Shown here in pieces: positions 29,235 through 38,363 of a stretch of DNA of 41,896 bases. The notes under the pieces are model-generated. The model was not told where the DNA came from, made no database searches, and saw only the letters and a program-made list of their open reading frames with translations. The stretch is from Planktomarina sp. (lineage in GTDB: Bacteria > Pseudomonadota > Alphaproteobacteria > Rhodobacterales > Rhodobacteraceae): positions 9,891-51,786 of the forward strand of contig JAHDDS010000012.1 in assembly GCA_020629235.1 (NCBI GenBank), written 5' to 3'. The position numbers and the translations under genes are program-made. The number at the start of each line of letters is the position of its first letter. The first letter of the stretch is position 1.

Positions 29235-30776
29235 TCAGATAAATGCATCCGGGACAGAGGCTTTCTTTTCGGCCACATAAGCTTCCAGTGCGGCGCGAAT
29301 GGCCGGGTCGATCTGGGGCTGTTGATAGTTGGCCAACAGATATTTGACCCGTTCGGCGGCCAAGGTTTGGGTGTCGCGCGCGCCTTCTTCGAACCAGGTT
29401 TCAAACGGCTTGTAATCAAACAGCTCGGTCCGCCAGAACGCTTGGGCATAGTTGTTTTGGGTGTGCGCGCAGCCCAGGTAATGCCCGCTGGGGCCCACTT
29501 CTTCGATGGCGTCCATGGCTTGGGCATTTTCGTCGTCCGCCACGCCCGCTGCCAATTTTTGCAAGGTGCCCAACTGGTCGGCGTCCATCACGAATTTTTC
29601 ATACGAACTGACCAGCCCGCCTTCCAACCAGCCGCAAGAATGCAGCATGAAATTCACCCCGCCCATCAACGCCGCGTTCAGCGTGTTGGCGGATTCGTAG
29701 GCCGCTTGGGCGTCCGGCAATTTGGACCCGCACAGGCCACCACCCGACCGGAACGGCAAGTTCATCCGTCGGGCCAACTGCCCTGCCCCGTACAGGATTT
29801 GGCTGGCCTCTGGCGTGCCAAATGTCGGCGCGCCGGAATTCATATCGATGGATGATACAAATGTGCCGAAGATCACGGGCGCGCCCGGACGCACCAACTG
29901 GCTGTAGGCGATGCCCGCCATCACTTCTGCCAGAACTTGGGTCAACGTGCCCACCACGGACACCGGCGCCATGGCCCCCCCCACGATGAACGGCGACACG
30001 ATGCTGGCTTGGTTGTTTTTGGCAAACACTTCCAACGCGCCCATCATGATGCCGTCGAAGGTCAGGGGCGAGTTGATGTTGATCAGCGACGTCATCACGG
30101 TGTTTTCCTGGATGAAGTCTTTGCCGAACAGAATTTCGCACATGTCCACCGAATCCTGCGCGCGGCTGGGTTCTGTCACCGACCCCATAAATGGCTTGTC
30201 GGAATACAGCATGTGGGCCAGCAACATGTCCAAGTGGCGCTTGTTCACCGGCACGTCCGTGGGTTCGCACACTGTGCCGCCCGAATGGTGCAGGTATTTG
30301 GACATATACGCCAACTTCACGAAATTGGTGAAATCGTCCATCGTGGCGTACCGCCGCCCACCGTCCACATCGCGCACGAAGGGCGGGCCATAAACAGGGG
30401 CTGTCACCAGGGTTTTGCCACCGATCACCACGTTCTTTTCGGGGTTGCGGGCGTGTTGGGTGAATTGGCTTGGGGCAGTTTTGCACAATTCGCGCGCCAG
30501 GCCGCGCGGGATGCGCACGCGTTCGCCATCCACTTTGGCCCCCGCTTTTTTCCACAATTCCAATGCGCCGGGGTTTTCAACGAAATTGACGCCGATGTCT
30601 TCCAAGACCGTGTCCGCGTTCTTTTCGATCAGCGCCAGGGTGTCTTCAGACAGGTATTCTGTCAGCGGGCTTTTGCGATCGATGAAGGGTGCGGTTTCGA
30701 TTTTGAATGCGGTGCGTTCTGCCCGGCGGGCGGCCCCACCGCCGCTGCGGGAACGTCGTGCTGCACGGTCTGCCAT
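29235..30776 (-). CDS. MttB-family (trimethylamine methyltransferase-like) protein without pyrrolysine
   Basis: 513 residues of the COG5598 superfamily, which includes the pyrrolysine-containing trimethylamine methyltransferase MttB and pyrrolysine-free relatives acting on glycine betaine and other quaternary amines. The frame runs through without any internal UAG, so this is a non-Pyl member. A basic, arginine-rich N-terminus (MADRAARRSRSGGG) is followed by a TIM-barrel-like body with SGGTVCEPTDVPVNKRH, SLININSPLTFDG and GGGLCGSKLPDAQA. Known relatives pass the methyl group to a corrinoid protein, but no corrinoid protein or activase gene is in this window. The ATG at 30776 has AAGGGG eight bases upstream. 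Diverges from guaA. Confidence 0.9.
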   Translation of the reverse strand: MADRAARRSRSGGGAARRAERTAFKIETAPFIDRKSPLTEYLSEDTLALIEKNADTVLEDIGVNFVENPGALELWKKAGAKVDGERVRIPRGLARELCKTAPSQFTQHARNPEKNVVIGGKTLVTAPVYGPPFVRDVDGGRRYATMDDFTNFVKLAYMSKYLHHSGGTVCEPTDVPVNKRHLDMLLAHMLYSDKPFMGSVTEPSRAQDSVDMCEILFGKDFIQENTVMTSLININSPLTFDGIMMGALEVFAKNNQASIVSPFIVGGAMAPVSVVGTLTQVLAEVMAGIAYSQLVRPGAPVIFGTFVSSIDMNSGAPTFGTPEASQILYGAGQLARRMNLPFRSGGGLCGSKLPDAQAAYESANTLNAALMGGVNFMLHSCGWLEGGLVSSYEKFVMDADQLGTLQKLAAGVADDENAQAMDAIEEVGPSGHYLGCAHTQNNYAQAFWRTELFDYKPFETWFEEGARDTQTLAAERVKYLLANYQQPQIDPAIRAALEAYVAEKKASVPDAFI

Positions 30777-30851
30777 TTGTCTTACCCCTTGGTTGGCTGC
30801 GTCCGGGATACCCAATTGCGGCACTGCAGCACACCGAGAATCCGCCATCTG

Positions 30852-30877
30852 CGACCGGAAAGCGACATCGCCGGTCG
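30852..30877. repeat. Inverted repeat in the guaA upstream region
   Basis: CGACCGG (30852-30858) and CCGGTCG (30871-30877), a perfect seven-base inverted repeat with a 12-base loop, lies 43 bases before guaA. It could be a leader hairpin or an operator in the divergent mttB-like/guaA gap. It lacks a T run. Confidence 0.3.
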
Positions 30878-30919
30878 GTTCTGCCTTGAACCCCCGCAGG
30901 GTGCGGCGTAAATCGCGCC

Positions 30920-32494
30920 ATGACCCAAACCCACGACCGCCTGCTGATCATTGATTTCGGAAGCCAGGTCACCCAGTTGATCGCGCGGCGATTGCGGGAG
31001 CTGAGCGTTTATTGCGAAATCCATCCCTATCAAAACGTCGATGACGCCTTTCTGGCGGACTTCGCCCCCAAAGCTGTGATATTTTCTGGCGGGCCGGACA
31101 GTGTGACCCGCGCCGGATCACCCCGCCCGCCCGCCTCAGTTTTTGATCTGGGCGTGCCGATCTTGGGCATTTGTTACGGCCAGCAAGTTATGATGCAGAT
31201 GTTGGGCGGCGAAGTACACGGCGGCAAAAATACCGGCGGCGGCGGCACGGCAGAATTCGGCCGCGCCTATGTCACCCCCACGGACGCCAGCCTGCCCTTG
31301 CTGGATGGGTGGTTTGACGACGCCCGCGAACAAGTTTGGATGTCGCACGGGGACCACGTGGCCAAACTTGCGCCGGGGTTCGATGTGTTTGGCACATCCC
31401 CCAATGCGCCGTTCGCCATCACGGCGGACACATCGCGCAATTTTTTCGCCGTGCAGTTCCACCCAGAAGTGCACCACACCCCCAACGGCGCGAAGCTGTA
31501 TGAAAACTTCGTGGCGCTGGCGGGCTTCACCGGGGACTGGACCATGGCCGGATACCGTGACCAGGCAGTTGCCGCGATCCGTGACCAAGTGGGCGACGCC
31601 AAGGTCATCTGCGGCCTGTCTGGTGGCGTCGACAGCACCGTGGCCGCCGCCCTGATTCATGAAGCCATCGGCGACCAGCTGACCTGCGTTTTTGTGGACC
31701 ACGGGCTGCTGCGCAAAGACGAAGCGGCGGAAGTCGTGGGTATGTTCCGCGACCACATGAACCTGCATGTGATCCACGCAGACGAGGCGGATTTGTTTTT
31801 GGGTGAACTGGAAGGCCAGTCCGATCCCGAAACCAAACGTAAGATCATCGGGCGGCTGTTCATCGACGTGTTCCAGAAATATGCCGATCAGATCGACGGG
31901 GCGAAATTCTTGGCCCAAGGGACGCTGTACCCGGATGTGATCGAAAGTGTCAGCTTTTCGGGCGGGCCGTCCGTCACCATCAAGTCCCACCACAACGTGG
32001 GCGGGTTGCCTGAAAAGATGGGCCTGAAGTTGGTGGAACCCCTGCGCGAATTGTTCAAAGATGAAGTGCGCGCCTTGGGCCGCGAGTTGGGCCTGCCCGC
32101 CAGCTTCATTGGCCGTCATCCCTTCCCTGGCCCGGGTCTGGCGATCCGCTGCCCCGGTGAAATCACGCGCGCCAAGCTGGATATTCTGCGCGAAGCGGAT
32201 GCCGTATACATCGACCAGATTCGCAAGCACGGGCTGTACGATGAAATTTGGCAGGCGTTCTGCGCGATCCTGCCCGTGCGCACCGTGGGGGTCATGGGCG
32301 ACGGGCGCACCTATGACTATGCCTGTGCGTTGCGCGCGGTGACATCGGTCGACGGCATGACGGCGGATTATTACCCGTTCAGCCACGAGTTCTTGGGCGA
32401 AACTGCAACGCGCATCATAAACGAGGTGCCGGGCATCAACCGCGTCACATACGACATCACGTCCAAACCGCCGGGCACCATCGAATGGGAATGA
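30920..32494 (+). CDS. guaA: GMP synthase (glutamine-hydrolysing)
   Basis: Converts XMP to GMP using glutamine and ATP. 524 residues. The class I glutamine amidotransferase domain comes first: nucleophile Cys85 in [11 protein letters not shown] and the His/Glu pair in FHPEVHHTP near 181-183. The ATP pyrophosphatase domain has the PP-loop GLSGGVDST near residue 235, and the C-terminal dimerisation domain ends KPPGTIEWE as in all GuaA proteins. No strong Shine-Dalgarno is visible before the ATG at 30920. The stop overlaps the next gene (ATGA). Confidence 0.98.
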   Translation: MTQTHDRLLIIDFGSQVTQLIARRLRELSVYCEIHPYQNVDDAFLADFAPKAVIFSGGPDSVTRAGSPRPPASVFDLGVPILGICYGQQVMMQMLGGEVHGGKNTGGGGTAEFGRAYVTPTDASLPLLDGWFDDAREQVWMSHGDHVAKLAPGFDVFGTSPNAPFAITADTSRNFFAVQFHPEVHHTPNGAKLYENFVALAGFTGDWTMAGYRDQAVAAIRDQVGDAKVICGLSGGVDSTVAAALIHEAIGDQLTCVFVDHGLLRKDEAAEVVGMFRDHMNLHVIHADEADLFLGELEGQSDPETKRKIIGRLFIDVFQKYADQIDGAKFLAQGTLYPDVIESVSFSGGPSVTIKSHHNVGGLPEKMGLKLVEPLRELFKDEVRALGRELGLPASFIGRHPFPGPGLAIRCPGEITRAKLDILREADAVYIDQIRKHGLYDEIWQAFCAILPVRTVGVMGDGRTYDYACALRAVTSVDGMTADYYPFSHEFLGETATRIINEVPGINRVTYDITSKPPGTIEWE

Positions 32495-32832
32495 AGGCCG
32501 CCGCTTTTGCCCTGGCCCTGGCCAGCCCAGCCGTGGCCCAGATCACCCCTGACATCGTGCCGCAGATGGCGTGCACAGGCACGGACCCGATTTGGGCGCT
32601 GGATCTGTTGGGCAACACAGCGCAATTCCGCTTTGCCGATCGTACGATCGATTTGGACGTCATGGCTGAAACCCCGGGCCAACCCGGCCCCTGGCCCGTG
32701 GCGCTGACCCTGGTGGGGCGCGGCGACACGGCGATCGTTTTGGTGCGCGGTCCGGCCCCTTTCACCGTGGATATCTTGACCCAGCACCGCGACTTGCCCG
32801 TGCTGTTCACCGGCACCTGCGAGGCGGGCTGA
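32491..32832 (+). CDS. Small secreted protein with COG3650-like domain
   Basis: 113 residues from the ATG at 32491 (an ATG two codons earlier is also in frame). The N-terminus is a signal peptide, [15 protein letters not shown], probably cut before Q. The mature part has two cysteines, near the start ([14 protein letters not shown]) and the end (LFTGTCEAG), suggesting one disulfide in the periplasm. The pattern C-x-G-x-[DE]-P-x-W-x-L-x-[IL]-x-G resembles the COG3650-type domain of periplasmic proteins; this is a weak assignment. The start overlaps the guaA stop by four bases, so it is likely coupled to guaA. Confidence 0.72.
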   Translation: MKAAAFALALASPAVAQITPDIVPQMACTGTDPIWALDLLGNTAQFRFADRTIDLDVMAETPGQPGPWPVALTLVGRGDTAIVLVRGPAPFTVDILTQHRDLPVLFTGTCEAG

Positions 32833-32833
32833 C

Positions 32834-33685
32834 GTGTCCACCAACCTGCGCGCAGCCGTCTGGATGATCGGGGCCATCGTCAGCTTCACGTCCATGGCCG
32901 TGGCGGGCCGGTTCGCATCGCTGGACCACGACACCTTCGAAATCATGTTCTTTCGGTCCCTTCTGGGCATTGCCATCGTTTTGGCGGTGGGGGGATACGC
33001 GGGCACGCTTCATCAAATCACCCGCGCCCGCTTGGGCCTGCACTTTGCCCGCAACCTGGCGCATTTCACGGGGCAAAACCTGTGGTTCTTCGCCCTGCCC
33101 CTGATCCCCCTGGCGCAACTGTTTGCCCTGGAATTCACTGGTCCCATCTGGGTGCTGCTGCTGGCGCCCTTGTTTTTGAAAGAAACCCTGACCTTGGAAA
33201 AGCTGGCCTATGCCGCATTGGGGTTCATCGGCATCATGATCGTGGCGCGCCCAGATTTCGGCGGCATATCCATCGGGGTGGCCACGGGCGCCCTGGCCGC
33301 CATCGCCTTTGCCCTGACGGCGATTTTCACCCGCAAGCTGACGGCCACGGCGTCCATCACCTGTATCCTGTTTTATCTGACGACGATGCAGGCGGCGTTT
33401 GGGGCGATCATGGTTTTCTATGACGGGCAAGTCACCTGGCCCACCGCCCAAGCCCTGCCGTGGTTGGGCATCATCGGCTGCGCCGGGCTGATGGCGCATT
33501 TTTGTTTGACCCAGGCCCTGGCCATCGCGCCAGCCAGCATCGTGATGCCCCTTGATTTTGCCCGCTTGCCCCTGGTGGCGGTGATCGGCGTGATGTTTTA
33601 CGCAGAACCCTTGGACGGCTGGGTGCTGCTTGGGGCGGTGCTGATCTTCGCGGCAAACTATCTGAATGTGACCCGCGCCAAGTAA
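32834..33685 (+). CDS. EamA/DMT-superfamily transporter
   Basis: 283 residues with about ten hydrophobic segments in two EamA repeats: first repeat ending FLKETLTLEKLAYAALGFIGIMIVARP, second ending FYAEPLDGWVLLGAVLIFAANYLN. The acidic/proline signature at the end of each repeat is typical of drug/metabolite exporters, but the substrate cannot be predicted. The start is a GTG at 32834, one base after the stop of the preceding gene, with a GAGGCGGG tract upstream. It may be cotranscribed with guaA and the small secreted protein. Confidence 0.92.
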   Translation: MSTNLRAAVWMIGAIVSFTSMAVAGRFASLDHDTFEIMFFRSLLGIAIVLAVGGYAGTLHQITRARLGLHFARNLAHFTGQNLWFFALPLIPLAQLFALEFTGPIWVLLLAPLFLKETLTLEKLAYAALGFIGIMIVARPDFGGISIGVATGALAAIAFALTAIFTRKLTATASITCILFYLTTMQAAFGAIMVFYDGQVTWPTAQALPWLGIIGCAGLMAHFCLTQALAIAPASIVMPLDFARLPLVAVIGVMFYAEPLDGWVLLGAVLIFAANYLNVTRAK

Positions 33686-33735
33686 GGCGCACGAATCGGA
33701 TTGAGCGCGCGCCCATTTTGCGCCACCCCTGATCC

Positions 33736-34656
33736 ATGACGAATTCTGTGACAGCGCAAAAATCCCTGTCCCCCCACGCCTGGGTTCAAATGGGTGTGCT
33801 GGCCCTGATCTGGGGCGGCAGCTTTTTGGCCACCCGCGTGGCCTTGGATGAAATCGGCCCCATGACCACCGTCTTGCACCGCACAGGATGGGCCGCGTTG
33901 GTGCTGTGGGGTTGGGTTTGGGCCCGGGGGTTGGCCGTGCCGCGCACGTGGCGCTTTGTGGTGGCCTGCGCGGGCATGGGGCTTTTGAACAATGTCATCC
34001 CCTTCGGCTTGATGGCCTGGGGCCAGCTGCACATCGAAAGTGGGCTGACGGCGATTTTCAACGCAGCCACCGCCATTTTCGGCGTGCTGGCCGCCGCCAT
34101 CGCCTTCAAAGATGAACGGCTGACCTGGAACCGCGCTTTGGGGGTTGTCTTGGGCTTTTTCGGCGTGGCCACGGCCATCGGGCTGGCGTCCTTTGCCAGT
34201 TTTGATCTGCGGTCGTTGGCGCAACTGGCGGTGATCGGCGGGACCGTGTCCTATGCCATCGCGGGGGTTTGGGCGCGCATCATGTTCCAAGGCACCCAGC
34301 CAGAGGTGGCAGCCATGGGCATGCTGAGTGCCGCAACCGTGTTCATGGTGCCCATCGTGATCTGGACCGAAGGCGTGCCCAGCTTGGCGCTGCAGGCCAG
34401 CACCTGGGCCGCCATCGGATATGTGTCCATTGTGGCAACCGCCTTGGCCTATCTGCTCTACTACCGCGTTTTGGCGGCGGCGGGGTCTGGAAACCTGATG
34501 CTGGTGACGCTGCTGGTGGCGCCCGTGGCCATCGTTTTGGGGGCCTGGGCCCGGGCGGAAACCTTGGCGCCCCAAGCCTTTGTCGGGTTCGCCATGTTGG
34601 CCGTGGGGTTGATCGTGCTGGATGGCCGGGTTTTCAAACGCCGCAAAAGCCCTTAA
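33736..34656 (+). CDS. EamA/DMT-superfamily transporter
   Basis: 306 residues, about ten hydrophobic segments and two EamA repeats: GVLALIWGGSFLATRVALDEIGP starts the first, AIAFKDERLTWNRALGVVLGFFGV closes it, and the second ends with a basic tail FKRRKSP. It differs clearly from the neighbouring EamA protein and is not a recent duplicate. Substrate is unknown. The ATG at 33736 is 50 bases after the preceding stop, a spacing that would allow a separate promoter, although I see no strong one. Confidence 0.92.
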   Translation: MTNSVTAQKSLSPHAWVQMGVLALIWGGSFLATRVALDEIGPMTTVLHRTGWAALVLWGWVWARGLAVPRTWRFVVACAGMGLLNNVIPFGLMAWGQLHIESGLTAIFNAATAIFGVLAAAIAFKDERLTWNRALGVVLGFFGVATAIGLASFASFDLRSLAQLAVIGGTVSYAIAGVWARIMFQGTQPEVAAMGMLSAATVFMVPIVIWTEGVPSLALQASTWAAIGYVSIVATALAYLLYYRVLAAAGSGNLMLVTLLVAPVAIVLGAWARAETLAPQAFVGFAMLAVGLIVLDGRVFKRRKSP

Positions 34657-34665
34657 TCGAATGCC

Positions 34666-35535
34666 ATGATATACGCATCCGCAGATGAATGGCTGGCCAG
34701 CCCCAACAAGCGCGCCCTTTTGTTCGCCATGTCCGGCTTGGGCAAGACCCACACCTCGGCCATGTTGCGCGAGGCGGGCAATTGGTTTCACTATTCCATC
34801 GATTACCGCATCGGCACGCGGTACATGGGCGAATTCATCGACGATAATTTCAAGCGCCGCGCCATGCGCGACCCGTTCTTGGCCGACCTGCTGAAAAGCG
34901 ACAGCATCTATATCGCGTCCAACATCACCTTCGAAAACCTGAAACCCCTGTCCACATACTTGGGCAAACCAGGCGACGAAGACCAAGGCGGCATCGCCAT
35001 CGACGAATACCGCCGCCGCCAGGCCCAACACCACCGGGCCGAGGTGCAGGCCCTGCTGGACACGCCCTATTTCATCGACCGGGCGGTGGATTTGTACGGG
35101 TATCAGCATTTCATCTGCGACACTGGCGGGTCCATCTGTGAAGTCGTGGACCCCGATGATCCGCAAGACGAGGTGATGAAAACCCTGGCCGCCCACACGC
35201 TGATGATCTGGATTGAAGGGTCGGACGCCCACACCGACGATCTGGTGGCGCGGTTTGATCGCGACCCCAAGCCCATGTGTTATCAGGCCGCGTTCTTGGA
35301 TCGGGCCTGGGCGGATTTCTTGGTGGATCAGTCGGTGCACCCCGATCGCGTGAACCCCGATGATTTCATCCGCTGGGCCTATGCCCGCGCCCTGGCCAAC
35401 CGCCAGCCGATATATCGCGCCATGGCGAAATGGGGCCTGTCCATCACCGCCGACGATGTGGCCGCCATCCGCACGCCGCACGACTTTGTGACTGTCGTTG
35501 CGTCAGCCCTTGATCGGCACACCAGCCAATCCTAA
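34666..35535 (+). CDS. P-loop ATPase of unknown function
   Basis: 289 residues. A Walker A motif lies close to the N-terminus, [11 protein letters not shown] (about residues 21-31), and a possible Walker B is in [15 protein letters not shown] (near 150). No membrane segments. The G-x-G-K-T variant SGLGKT and the sequence [18 protein letters not shown] match a family often annotated simply as 'ATPase' in Rhodobacterales; I do not know its function. The ATG at 34666 is preceded five bases upstream by another ATG in a different frame. It lies nine bases behind the second EamA gene and 26 bases before the metA-family gene. Confidence 0.8.
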   Translation: MIYASADEWLASPNKRALLFAMSGLGKTHTSAMLREAGNWFHYSIDYRIGTRYMGEFIDDNFKRRAMRDPFLADLLKSDSIYIASNITFENLKPLSTYLGKPGDEDQGGIAIDEYRRRQAQHHRAEVQALLDTPYFIDRAVDLYGYQHFICDTGGSICEVVDPDDPQDEVMKTLAAHTLMIWIEGSDAHTDDLVARFDRDPKPMCYQAAFLDRAWADFLVDQSVHPDRVNPDDFIRWAYARALANRQPIYRAMAKWGLSITADDVAAIRTPHDFVTVVASALDRHTSQS

Positions 35536-35561
35536 CTTGCTTGGCCAGCGGAGGTCTGCTT

Positions 35562-36473
35562 ATGCCCATCACGATCCCATCCACCCTGCCCGCGCACAAA
35601 GTGCTGACGGACGAAGGTGTGATGGTGATGGACCCGTCCGACGCCACGCGCCAAGATATCCGCCCCCTGCGCATCGGGTTGCTGAATTTGATGCCCAAAA
35701 AGATCGCCACGGAAAACCAGTTTGCCCGGTTGATCGGGGCCACACCGTTGCAGATTGATCTGCACCTGATCCGCATGTCCGAACACCGCACCAAGAACAC
35801 CGCAGCCGCCCACATGGCGGAATTTTACCGCCCCTTTCAGGATGTGCGGGACGAATATTTTGACGGGCTGATCATCACCGGCGCACCCATCGAACATCTG
35901 GAATTCCAAGACGTCACGTACTGGGACGAACTGGTGGACGTGATGAATTGGACCCAGACCCATGTGCATTCCACCTTCGGCGTGTGCTGGGGCGGCATGG
36001 CCATGATCAACCACTTCCACGGGGTGCAAAAACACATCCTGCCGGAAAAATCCTTTGGGTTGTTCCGCCAGAAAAACATGGACCCGGCGTCCCCCTATCT
36101 GCGGGGGTTTTCGGACGAATGCTTCATCCCCGTCAGCCGCTGGACCGAAATGCGCCAGGGCGAAATCGACGCCGCGTCGGGCCTGCGCACGCTGCTGGGA
36201 TCGGACGAAACCGGCCCCTGTCTTGTGGAAGATGCGGCCCACCGGGCGCTTTATATCTTCAACCACTTTGAATACGACACGGACACGCTGAAGGGCGAAT
36301 ACGACCGCGACGTGGCGGCGGGCACGCCCATACATGTGCCCGATCATTACTATCCGAACAACGACCCAAACCAGCGGCCCGTCAATCGCTGGCGGTCGCA
36401 CGCGCATCTGCTGTACGGCAATTGGATCAACCAGATTTATCAAACTGTGCCGTTCAATTGGGGGGCGGCGTGA
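35562..36473 (+). CDS. metAA: Homoserine O-acyltransferase, MetA family (predicted acetyl-CoA specific)
   Basis: First committed step of methionine synthesis, acylating homoserine. 303 residues. Catalytic Cys142 in GVCWGG, His235 and Glu237 in FNHFEYD, and Arg-rich substrate motifs are conserved. Residue 111 is Glu (GAPIEHLEF), where E. coli MetA has Gly; in the Bacillus enzyme Glu at this position favours acetyl-CoA over succinyl-CoA, so I predict O-acetylhomoserine as product. The ATG at 35562 has GGAGG eight bases upstream. The gap to the previous gene is only 26 bases, too short for a SAM-II riboswitch, often found before alphaproteobacterial metA. The stop overlaps the next gene (TGATG). 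Confidence 0.95.
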   Translation: MPITIPSTLPAHKVLTDEGVMVMDPSDATRQDIRPLRIGLLNLMPKKIATENQFARLIGATPLQIDLHLIRMSEHRTKNTAAAHMAEFYRPFQDVRDEYFDGLIITGAPIEHLEFQDVTYWDELVDVMNWTQTHVHSTFGVCWGGMAMINHFHGVQKHILPEKSFGLFRQKNMDPASPYLRGFSDECFIPVSRWTEMRQGEIDAASGLRTLLGSDETGPCLVEDAAHRALYIFNHFEYDTDTLKGEYDRDVAAGTPIHVPDHYYPNNDPNQRPVNRWRSHAHLLYGNWINQIYQTVPFNWGAA

Positions 36474-37438
36474 TGCTGAAGGGCCTGGTGATGGTCCTGG
36501 CCGTCCTGGTGGCGGCTTTGGTGGGGGTGACGCAATTTTTTGCCGCCAAGCGCGAACGCACTGTAGTGCAGCAATACCCGCCCCTGGGCCAAGCGGTGGA
36601 CGTGGACGGAACCCGCATCCAAACCCTGGTGATGGGCCAAGGCCCGGACGTGGTGTTGATCCACGGGGCCAGCGGCAGCATGCGCGAATTCACGTTTGAT
36701 TTTGCCCAAACCTTGGCCAAGACCCACCGGGTGTTCATCGTGGACCGCCCCGGCCTGGGCCACAGCGATGTGGCGGCCCCTGAATACGGCCGGGCCTGGT
36801 CCACCGCATCGGCCCCCGTGGCGCTGCAAGCGGACCTGATCCGCAAAGCGGTGCGCAAATTGGGGGCGGACAAACCCATCATCGTGGGCCATTCCTTCGG
36901 CGGCGCAGTGGCGCTGGCCTGGGCCACGCAGTTTGGCGATGACATGTCAGGGCTGGTGATGTTGGGGGCCGTGTCAAACCCCTGGCCCGGCGATCTGGGC
37001 GCGTATTACCGGGTGAACAGTTCCCTTCTGGGGGGCGCGTTGCTGGTGCCGATGATCAGCGCTTTCGCCACCGAAACCAGGATCAAGACCGCCATCGCCA
37101 GCATTTTTGAACCGCAAACAGCCCCCGACGGATACGCCGATGACGTGGGTGCAGAATTGATCCTGCAGCGCCACGCCTTCCGGTCCAATGTGCGCCAAGT
37201 GTCCAACCTGTTGCCCGAGATCAAAACCATGGTGCCCCAATACGGCGATATCACGGTGCCAACGGTGATCTTTCACGGTGACGCGGACGCCATCGTGCCG
37301 CTGGAAGTACATTCCGCCAAGCTGGTGGATCAAATCCCCGGGGCCGAATTGGTGGTGCTGCAAGGCATCGGGCACATGCCCCACCACACCCACCGCGACC
37401 AGGTGATCGACGCCATCAAACGCATCAGCGGATTGTGA
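36473..37438 (+). CDS. Membrane-anchored alpha/beta hydrolase
   Basis: 321 residues. A single N-terminal hydrophobic segment (LVMVLAVLVAALVGVTQFFA) anchors or exports it. The alpha/beta-hydrolase core follows: oxyanion region VVLIHGASGSMREF, nucleophile Ser141 in VGHSFGGAVA, acid in HGDADAIVP, and the catalytic His in GIGHMPHHT. The family includes esterases, haloperoxidase-like and lipase-like enzymes; the substrate is unknown. The ATG at 36473 overlaps the metA-family stop, so the two are probably translated together, but I see no pathway link. Confidence 0.9.
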   Translation: MLKGLVMVLAVLVAALVGVTQFFAAKRERTVVQQYPPLGQAVDVDGTRIQTLVMGQGPDVVLIHGASGSMREFTFDFAQTLAKTHRVFIVDRPGLGHSDVAAPEYGRAWSTASAPVALQADLIRKAVRKLGADKPIIVGHSFGGAVALAWATQFGDDMSGLVMLGAVSNPWPGDLGAYYRVNSSLLGGALLVPMISAFATETRIKTAIASIFEPQTAPDGYADDVGAELILQRHAFRSNVRQVSNLLPEIKTMVPQYGDITVPTVIFHGDADAIVPLEVHSAKLVDQIPGAELVVLQGIGHMPHHTHRDQVIDAIKRISGL

Positions 37439-37493
37439 AGCGCGTTAACATTCCCCATATAGGGTTTAAGACACGCAGCACGAAGGGGCCCCC

Positions 37494-38363
37494 ATGGCCA
37501 AACCATTTGACGGTGCCATCAGCACATTCTTTGACCAACACGCCCCCACAGCCGTGCGCGACGCGATCAAAAACAGCGACGGCAAAACCCCCATCGACCC
37601 AGGCTTTCCTTACGCCAAGCGCCTGAAACGCAGCCTGTACGAAGACCAACTGGCGGCCTTGCAGATCGAATTGGTGAAATTCCAAGCCTGGATGAAAGAC
37701 ACCGGCGCGCGGGTCGTGGTGGTGTTCGAAGGCCGCGATGCGGCGGGCAAAGGCGGCACCATCAAACGGTTTCGCGAAAACCTGAACCCCCGCAACGCCC
37801 GCGTCGTGGCGCTGTCGAAACCCACCGAACGCGAAGCGGGGGAACTCTATTTCCAACGCTATATCCAGCACCTGCCCACGGCGGGGGAAATCGTGTTCTT
37901 TGACAGGTCCTGGTACAATCGCGGCGTGGTGGAACACGTGTTCGACTTCTGCACGCCCCAGCAGCGCAGCAAATGGTTCCACCAAACGCCTGCGTTCGAA
38001 GACATGCTGGTGAACGACGGCATCCACCTGACCAAGCTGTGGTTGAACGTCGGGCGCGCCAGCCAGTTGCAACGGTTTTTGGCCCGCGAAAGCGACCCGC
38101 TGAAGCAGTGGAAACTGTCCTGGATCGACGTGGAAGGATTGAACCGCTGGGATGCCTATACCCAAGCCATAGAAGAGGTGCTGACCCGCACCCACACCGA
38201 CGCGGCCCCCTGGACCGTGGTGCGCACCGACGACAAACGCCGTGCGCGCATCAACGCCATTCGTGCGGTTCTGTGCCAGTTTGACTATGCCGGGCGCGAT
38301 GACGCAGCCTTGGGCACCGTGGACCCCAAAATTGCGGGCGGGCCTGGGATTTGGCATGCCTAA
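37494..38363 (+). CDS. ppk2: Polyphosphate kinase 2 (class I PPK2)
   Basis: Transfers phosphate between polyphosphate and nucleoside diphosphates, usually favouring GTP/ATP synthesis from polyphosphate. 289 residues, one PPK2 domain. Walker A is at residues 79-88 (EGRDAAGKGG), Walker B at 135-143 (FFDRSWYNR), and the lid region follows (VEHVFDFCTPQQRSKWF). Family motifs LWLNVGRASQLQRFLAR and DPLKQWKLSWID are present. The start ATG is 55 bases behind the hydrolase gene. The stop overlaps the TetR gene by eight bases. PPK2 genes near stress regulators are common. Confidence 0.95.
   Translation: MAKPFDGAISTFFDQHAPTAVRDAIKNSDGKTPIDPGFPYAKRLKRSLYEDQLAALQIELVKFQAWMKDTGARVVVVFEGRDAAGKGGTIKRFRENLNPRNARVVALSKPTEREAGELYFQRYIQHLPTAGEIVFFDRSWYNRGVVEHVFDFCTPQQRSKWFHQTPAFEDMLVNDGIHLTKLWLNVGRASQLQRFLARESDPLKQWKLSWIDVEGLNRWDAYTQAIEEVLTRTHTDAAPWTVVRTDDKRRARINAIRAVLCQFDYAGRDDAALGTVDPKIAGGPGIWHA

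Noticed and set aside
29235-30776. In-frame UAG coding for pyrrolysine in the MttB-family gene
   Set aside because: The frame is uninterrupted for 513 codons, so no pyrrolysine codon is present.
32834-34656. Tandem duplication of EamA transporter genes
   Set aside because: The two proteins share only family-level features and differ throughout, so a recent duplication is not supported.
35536-35561. SAM-II riboswitch before the metA-family gene
   Set aside because: SAM-II elements are common before alphaproteobacterial metA, but only 26 bases are available here and no pseudoknot-forming sequence is seen.
37433-37463. Promoter TTGTGA/TATAGG before ppk2
   Set aside because: The spacing is 19 bases and both elements are weak; not convincing.
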